From assembly GCF_003386095.1 (NCBI RefSeq), contig NZ_QREG01000002.1, positions 2,724 through 66,723 of the forward strand: a stretch of 64,000 nt of DNA, in the 5' to 3' direction. Shown in pieces: positions 62,938-64,000 of this stretch. The number at the start of each line of letters is the position of its first letter. Within the stretch, counting starts at the first letter, position 1. Position numbers and translations under genes: made by a program. Under the pieces are notes generated by a model. It was not told where the DNA came from and did no database searches. It saw nothing but the letters and a program-made list of their open reading frames with translations. Source of the stretch: Marinoscillum furvescens DSM 4134. Lineage in GTDB: Bacteria > Bacteroidota > Bacteroidia > Cytophagales > Cyclobacteriaceae.

Positions 62938-64000
62938 TTAAAAAACAAGCTTTAAGCCTCCACCAAAGCTCTTGGTCACCGGATAAGTACTGTACTCGAT
63001 ACCGAATGTCTCGCCTTCGGTCTGTCTCAGGTTTTCCGGATCTGAATTCGGGTAGTCCGTGATGAGTAGCAAGTTTCTCCCCACGATGTATGCCGAAATA
63101 CCCGAAAACAGCGGTACATCAACCACCTTCGTAAGGTCAAAATCCAACCGCAGTTCACGTAATCGCACAAAAGACGTCTCATAAGTGTAAAACTCATTGT
63201 TGCCATCTACGCCACCTCTCCAGGGGGCATCAAAATATGCCTGACCTTTAACGATCGCTATATCGTTAGCCTCGCCGGTAGATACAATCTCCCCATCTAC
63301 GACACTGCCTTTGACCCCATCTATCACTACTTCCGTTTCTCGATCTTCAGTAAAAGCAAATGTTCCTAAACGTCCTCCTAATCGATTTGGTCCTGAAAAT
63401 TGATTTCCACCTTTTCTCCAGTCAATCTGAGCGGAAAGCGACACAAACTTGTAAGTAAACCGATTGATAAATGACATTTCAAAATCAATAGGCGCCTCTG
63501 CATAAGTTTGTGGGGTTATGGAAGTGAGAGGTATCCCAGTGGAGCTATCTACGATGATACGGCCTTGATCATCTCGTGCGTAGACTCGACCTCTGAGCGC
63601 TGGAAACCGCCTGCCTTCTTCCACTACCAGCGACATTCCATTAAAACCAGATTCATTGTAAGCGAGCCTCTTCACACCTGTTTCATCATCCGTTTCTACT
63701 CCTTCTGAGGTGATTTCAGTAACTACATTGTTATAGGAAGTAAAATTGGTGGTCAAATCCCAGCGAAAACCATTAGTCACTATCGGAGCTACTGTCAACG
63801 AAATTTCATGTCCATTACTTTCTACGGTAGCGGCATTTTCTAAAATGGAGGACGCAGTAGTAGAAGCAGGTAGCTGTCGCTCAATGATCTGATCTTCGGT
63901 TCGTGTATCAAAATAGGTGTAATTAAAATTGATTCGATCATTTAGGAAACCAAGGGCCAGATTATATTCCATTCCTTTTGTATTAACTGGGCGTAAATCT
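62938..64000 (-). CDS. SusC-like TonB-dependent transporter, partial (C-terminal part)
   Basis: The frame is open through the right edge, so only the last 353 codons or so are seen; the N-terminal carboxypeptidase-like domain, plug and most of the barrel lie outside. The visible part shows barrel strands ending in the aromatic terminus 'GGGLKLVF', with 'DRINFNYTYFDTRTEDQIIE' and 'VSLSAQIDWRKGGNQFSG'. It is the partner of the SusD-like gene at 61427-62812. The track-type start inside the window is not a real start; residues DLRPVNTKG precede it in frame. Confidence 0.93.
   Translation of the reverse strand, partial: DLRPVNTKGMEYNLALGFLNDRINFNYTYFDTRTEDQIIERQLPASTTASSILENAATVESNGHEISLTVAPIVTNGFRWDLTTNFTSYNNVVTEITSEGVETDDETGVKRLAYNESGFNGMSLVVEEGRRFPALRGRVYARDDQGRIIVDSSTGIPLTSITPQTYAEAPIDFEMSFINRFTYKFVSLSAQIDWRKGGNQFSGPNRLGGRLGTFAFTEDRETEVVIDGVKGSVVDGEIVSTGEANDIAIVKGQAYFDAPWRGGVDGNNEFYTYETSFVRLRELRLDFDLTKVVDVPLFSGISAYIVGRNLLLITDYPNSDPENLRQTEGETFGIEYSTYPVTKSFGGGLKLVF

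Noticed and set aside
4138-64000. Ulvan-specific PUL
   Set aside because: Lyase types, GH88/105 and sulfatases would fit, but no GH78 or GH106 rhamnosidase is recognised, while GH29, GH141-like and F-type lectin modules point to fucose. Kept as an alternative, not the main call.

Overview
The window looks like a marine Bacteroidota chromosome, probably Cytophagales-like. The evidence is two SusC/SusD pairs, a hybrid two-component sensor-regulator with Reg_prop propellers, many lipoboxes of the Bacteroidota type and two type IX secretion C-terminal sorting domains. About 60 kb of it is one very large polysaccharide utilization locus (PUL). Nearly every gene lies on the minus strand; the clear exceptions are a LacI-family regulator and one small membrane-protein gene at the left end.

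Layout. (1) 1-3.6 kb is an accessory zone. It holds two near-identical IS200/RAYT-type transposase copies, one killed by a nonsense codon, with REP-like hairpins; two genes of unknown function; and a frameshifted TonB C-terminal-domain gene. (2) 3.85-4.09 kb is a 21-bp tandem-repeat array at the PUL edge. (3) 4.1-19.5 kb holds secreted or surface enzymes: GH31 with a PA14-like insert, a DUF6250-like lipoprotein, a beta-propeller hydrolase, two S1 sulfatases, a GH28-like beta-helix enzyme, a heparinase II/III-type lyase, and a multidomain beta-helix enzyme carrying an F-type (fucose-binding) lectin domain and a T9SS signal. (4) 19.6-26.4 kb holds a TIG-domain surface glycan-binding protein, SusD and SusC. 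(5) 26.6-30.7 kb is the hybrid two-component regulator. (6) 31-37.4 kb is a seven-gene operon for oxidative, non-phosphorylative 6-deoxyhexose (most likely L-fucose) breakdown to pyruvate and L-lactate, with a divergent LacI regulator and a palindromic operator candidate. (7) 38.5-64 kb is a second enzyme and transport block: GH2, GH29 alpha-L-fucosidase, a lactate permease interrupted by an in-frame stop, two BNR_4 propeller lipoproteins, an uncharacterised 613-residue exported protein, two GH141-like beta-helix enzymes, KduI and KduD, GH88/105, a sodium symporter, a sugar isomerase-like protein, a PhyH-type dioxygenase and a second SusD/SusC pair that runs off the right edge.

How it fits together (inference). 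The SusCD pairs import oligosaccharides from a sulfated polymer. Sulfatases and lyases (heparinase II/III-like, BNR_4 propellers) cut a uronate-containing backbone. GH88/105, KduI and KduD take the unsaturated uronate towards 2-keto-3-deoxygluconate. GH29 and the GH141-like enzymes release L-fucose, which the oxidative operon converts to pyruvate and lactate. The FMN-dependent dehydrogenase then oxidises lactate. The likely substrate is a sulfated fucose- and uronate-rich glycan, possibly with xylose and galactose branches; its exact identity cannot be read from sequence. Ulvan is the main alternative, but no recognisable rhamnosidase was seen.
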